From Saccharopolyspora erythraea NRRL 2338 (GTDB lineage Bacteria > Actinomycetota > Actinomycetes > Mycobacteriales > Pseudonocardiaceae): DNA of 64,000 bases. Below, piece after piece: positions 61,907 through 64,000 of this stretch. The stretch is taken from positions 3,895,584-3,959,583 of the forward strand of contig NC_009142.1 of assembly GCF_000062885.1 (NCBI RefSeq). The letters run 5' to 3'. The notes below the pieces were generated by a model, which saw nothing but the letters and a program-made list of their open reading frames with translations, had not been told where the DNA came from and made no database searches. The stretch's first letter is position 1, and each line of letters starts with the position of its first letter. Made by a program: the position numbers and the translations under genes.

Positions 61907-61970
61907 CCTGACGTTCCCTAGTCGCGCAGCTCGACCAGCCTGACGTTCCCTAGTCGCGGAGCTCGACCAG
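61907..61970. repeat. Tandem 32-bp duplication at a gene 3' end
   Basis: CCTGACGTTCCCTAGTCGCG plus CAGCTCGACCAG occurs at 61907-61938 and again at 61939-61970 with one base changed. The second copy contains the LVELRD-stop end of the minus-strand gene; the first repeats the same end after the stop. Confidence 0.85.
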
Positions 61971-62897
61971 GTGGCAGCGGGTGCCCGCGGGCACGACGCG
62001 GCGGGTGCCGCCTTCGTAGTCGATGCGGACGCGGTCGCGGCGCGCGGGCTGGACGCGTTCGACGATGCCGACGGGCCCGATGGGTCCGTGCAGGCGCACG
62101 GCCGTGCCGGGCAGCAGTTCTTCGGCGGGGGCGCGGCCGCGGTTGACCGCGCGGGTGGCGGGCCAGATCCAGCGGGTGCTCACGCGCCAGACGAGGTAGA
62201 AGGCCAGGGGCAGCGCCGCCGCGAACCACGGCGAGACCGGCAGCAGAGCCAGACCGAGGGCCAGCCCGGCCAGCAGCGCCCAGAGGCCGGAGCTGACCAT
62301 GCGCCCGCCGATCTGAAGCCAGCCCGTGGTGCGGATGATGCCGTCGCGGCGCTGTCCGCGGGTCGGGCTGCGCGGCGCGGTGACCGGCTCCTCGATGTCG
62401 TCGCGGGTGCCTTCGGCGCGGGCTTTCCACAGGGTGTCCAGTAGCAGCCGCTGGGTGTCGTCGTCGGCCAGGGCTGCCGACGGCTCGTCGGGTCCGGCGG
62501 CGGGAGTCTGCGGTACGCAGGCTGTTGCCTGAGCCCCGGCGGGTTCCTCGGGCGCGGTGGGCTCGTCGGCCTCAGCGATTTCGTCGGTGGCGAGCACGGG
62601 CTCCTTGACCACGGGGATCTCGGTGGTCTGCTCAGTCGAGGATGGCGAGGGAGTGTCGGGGCCGACCGCAAGCGGGACGTCGAAGCGGGAGGCCGGGCCG
62701 CCGGGGTTGAGCAGGGTGCTCAGCATGGTGACCTCGAGCCCGCGACGGGCGCCGCAGGTGGGGCAGACCATGGCCGCGCCGGTGGGCGCCTGGGGGTCGG
62801 TGGTGGCGGCCAGCGGGCCGTGGCCGTGCGGGCAGCGCGGCGCGTAGGGGCCGTGTTCGAGCAGGTGCAGGGCCCCGGTGGGGCGGGAGTCGTTCAC
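61950..62897 (-). CDS. Zinc-ribbon membrane protein, hypothetical
   Basis: A 315-residue protein from GTG 62897 (MNDSRPTGALHLLEHGPYAP). A zinc ribbon RCPHGHGP...MVCPTCGARRG comes first, then a long Pro/Glu-rich disordered region. A hydrophobic pair follows (WALLAGLALGLALLPVSPWFAAALPLAFYLVW), and a C-terminal beta domain (ELLPGTAVRLHGPIGPVGIVERVQPARRDRVRIDYEGG) ends LVELRD. It overlaps the upstream proline-rich gene by GTGA, so the pair is one operon. I cannot name a family. Confidence 0.65.
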   Translation of the reverse strand: MNDSRPTGALHLLEHGPYAPRCPHGHGPLAATTDPQAPTGAAMVCPTCGARRGLEVTMLSTLLNPGGPASRFDVPLAVGPDTPSPSSTEQTTEIPVVKEPVLATDEIAEADEPTAPEEPAGAQATACVPQTPAAGPDEPSAALADDDTQRLLLDTLWKARAEGTRDDIEEPVTAPRSPTRGQRRDGIIRTTGWLQIGGRMVSSGLWALLAGLALGLALLPVSPWFAAALPLAFYLVWRVSTRWIWPATRAVNRGRAPAEELLPGTAVRLHGPIGPVGIVERVQPARRDRVRIDYEGGTRRVVPAGTRCHLVELRD

Positions 62898-63427
62898 CAC
62901 TGCGTGGTCCACCTCAGATCGCCGTCGTCGTCGGGTTGGCAGCTGGCCGCGGCACCCTCGTAGGTGCGGCCGGCATCGCCCTGGCGCTCGCAGCGCTTGC
63001 CGGGGGTGACCACCGGGACCGCCTCCTCGGTGGTGGTCGTCGTGGTCGGCTCCGGCGGTTGCGGCCGTGGTGGTGGCGGCGGAAGCGGGGCCGGGCGAGG
63101 TGTGGTCGTGGTGGGCGCCGGGCTCGACGGCTCCCCGGTCGTCGTGGTGGTGGTCGACCGTGGCGCGGAAGGTGTGGTCTCCGGCGGCGGCGCCGGGGGA
63201 GGCGGTGTGGTCGGCGAGGGCGCCGGAGGAAGCACCGGAGCGCTGGTGGGTGCCGGGGCCGGGGCGAGGTGGCGCGCGGCCGGTGCCGTGGCGGGTGCCG
63301 GGTCGGGCAGGGCACCGACGGCGGTGAAGGCGACCGCCGCGACCAGTCCCGAGGCGGGGACCAGCCGCGCGGCTAGCGGGCTCTTCCACCACCAGCGGCG
63401 CAGCAGACCGGGGTGATCCGAAGACAA
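62894..63427 (-). CDS. Proline/threonine-rich secreted or membrane protein
   Basis: A 177-residue protein if started at TTG 63427. A basic stretch (LRRWWWKSPLAARLV) and one hydrophobic helix (PASGLVAAVAFTAVGALP) look like a signal anchor. A long low-complexity Pro/Thr linker follows (TTTTTTGEPSSPAPTTTTPRP type), then a short Cys-bearing C-terminus KRCERQGDAGRTYEGAAASCQ. The open frame extends to 63901, but that portion is unlike protein. GAGGAG lies 11 nt before the TTG. Likely extracellular; function unknown. Confidence 0.5.
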   Translation of the reverse strand: MSSDHPGLLRRWWWKSPLAARLVPASGLVAAVAFTAVGALPDPAPATAPAARHLAPAPAPTSAPVLPPAPSPTTPPPPAPPPETTPSAPRSTTTTTTGEPSSPAPTTTTPRPAPLPPPPPRPQPPEPTTTTTTEEAVPVVTPGKRCERQGDAGRTYEGAAASCQPDDDGDLRWTTQW

Positions 63428-63754
63428 CGTCGCCGACTCTCCTCGCGTGCATCTCGTAGCCAACCCCGACCTGGCCGCCGAATCGTAGCGAATGCGTGAT
63501 CTTCCCGTGTCCGAATCGGTGATCGACACGCCCGGGCGAGTCGGATCTTTCGAGCGCACGAGCTCGCGGAAGCCGATGTGTGAGGTGGGGCACGTGTCGA
63601 TCAGGGCTATGCGGTGATCGCGCAGGGCGGTGCCGCGGTCACCGGACGTGGCGGGTGTGGGCGCGGTGGATCCGGGGAATTCGGTTGTCGTCGAACCCGG
63701 CGGACCGGCATGATCACCGCCTGGCAGCTCGCGCCGCACCGGGAGGAGGCACCC
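63428..63754. other. Intergenic region
   Basis: No clear gene. An 11-bp inverted repeat TGATCGACACG / CGTGTCGATCA (63520-63530 and 63593-63603) may be a regulatory site. Otherwise nothing recognised. Confidence 0.4.
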
Positions 63755-63826
63755 GTGGTCACCGCACAGCAACCACGGCAGGCCTGCCGCCGTGCCCCCG
63801 GTCGCCGCGCGAGACCACCACGCTGA
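63755..63826 (+). CDS. Possible leader peptide upstream of rtcB
   Basis: A 23-residue Arg-rich peptide starting MVTAQQPRQACRRAPGRR from GTG at 63755, with a very strong GGGAGGAGG ribosome site five bases ahead. It stops 20 bp before the intrinsic terminator and 111 bp before rtcB. This is the arrangement of a translated leader controlling a terminator, but a real small protein or chance cannot be excluded. An ATG at 63710 in the same frame would give a 38-residue form. Confidence 0.4.
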   Translation: MVTAQQPRQACRRAPGRRARPPR

Positions 63827-63846
63827 TCCACACCGAGTCCAGCAGT

Positions 63847-63888
63847 GGCAGCCGCCGGGGCGAGCGACCCCGGCGGCTGCCGCTTTTT
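63847..63888 (+). terminator. Rho-independent terminator in the rtcB leader
   Basis: GGCAGCCGCCGGGG (63847-63860) and its complement (63868-63881) flank a 7-nt loop and are followed by GCTTTTT. Located 50 bp upstream of the rtcB start on the same strand. Confidence 0.85.
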
Positions 63889-63937
63889 CGTTCGCCACCA
63901 CCGCGGATCCGGTGGTGGCCCGATCAGGGAGGACGAT

Positions 63938-64000
63938 GTGTTCACCGCCGTGCAGGGCAGCCGGGTGCCCATCCGCATGTGGGCCGACCCGCGCCGGGTC
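63938..64000 (+). CDS. rtcB: RNA-splicing ligase RtcB, N-terminal part only
   Basis: The first 21 codons read MFTAVQGSRVPIRMWADPRRV, the characteristic RtcB N-terminus. The GTG at 63938 is preceded by GGGAGGA. An overlapping ATG at 63936 is out of frame. RtcB joins 2',3'-cyclic phosphate and 5'-OH RNA ends with GTP and Mn. The gene continues past the window edge. Confidence 0.85.
   Translation, partial: MFTAVQGSRVPIRMWADPRRV

Overview
The window is high-GC DNA with actinomycete traits: GTG and TTG starts, ATGA/GTGA gene overlaps, Ku/LigD end joining, MurT/GatD, Rpf, and paired mycobacterial-type acyl-CoA dehydrogenases. It looks like chromosomal DNA of a Pseudonocardiales-type organism (a Saccharopolyspora-like genome is my guess; no rRNA is present to confirm it). 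It is mostly core and metabolic sequence with one IS30-family insertion and no prophage or CRISPR array.

Layout. 1-4.5 kb: edge of a universal stress protein gene, a subtilisin-like protease, a squalene/phytoene synthase family gene and hypothetical genes, with a 140-bp structured inverted-repeat element at 1542-1681 and a candidate small RNA near 4.1 kb. 4.5-12.6 kb: the upper phenylacetate pathway, with a PaaR-like TetR regulator and paaK on the minus strand and paaZABCDE on the plus strand, and two PaaR-like operators between them. 13-15 kb: the NHEJ pair ligD (polymerase module) and ku. 15.1-31.8 kb: a complete selenocysteine module. It holds selB and selA (minus), selC (tRNA-Sec, minus), selD, and a three-gene membrane formate dehydrogenase whose alpha subunit contains an in-frame UGA followed by a bacterial SECIS hairpin. 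Interleaved are an M24 peptidase / EphD-like / metal-hydrolase / ferredoxin-reductase operon, a CGNR regulator, an oxidoreductase and a PPOX flavoprotein.

31.9-38.4 kb: two adjacent acyl-CoA dehydrogenases (FadE23/FadE24-like) and a PadR-controlled ABC transporter. 38.4-41.4 kb: a gene-poor repeat tract, an iron-box-controlled siderophore-interacting protein broken by two compensating frameshifts, and an Rpf-LysM protein. 41.9-46.7 kb: cell-wall genes murT-gatD and murJ, then DUF1232 and DoxX genes. 46.75-48.2 kb: IS30-family element. 48.2-54.2 kb: acyl-CoA dehydrogenase (FadE25-like), two TetR genes with clear operators, a nitroreductase-hemerythrin fusion, and an FAD monooxygenase with a probable frameshift at its 3' end. 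54.4-64 kb: N-acyl-D-amino-acid deacylase, lipoate ligase, DUF5703, a lipoprotein, aldo/keto reductase, uppP, histidine phosphatase, DUF6314, two proline-rich or membrane proteins, and the start of rtcB behind a leader with a small ORF and an intrinsic terminator.

The most notable system is the compact selenoprotein decoding unit with its formate dehydrogenase: the enzyme and all four bacterial sel functions lie within 17 kb. A second theme is leaderless expression: at least seven genes have a TANNNT -10 box exactly 6-7 nt before the start codon.
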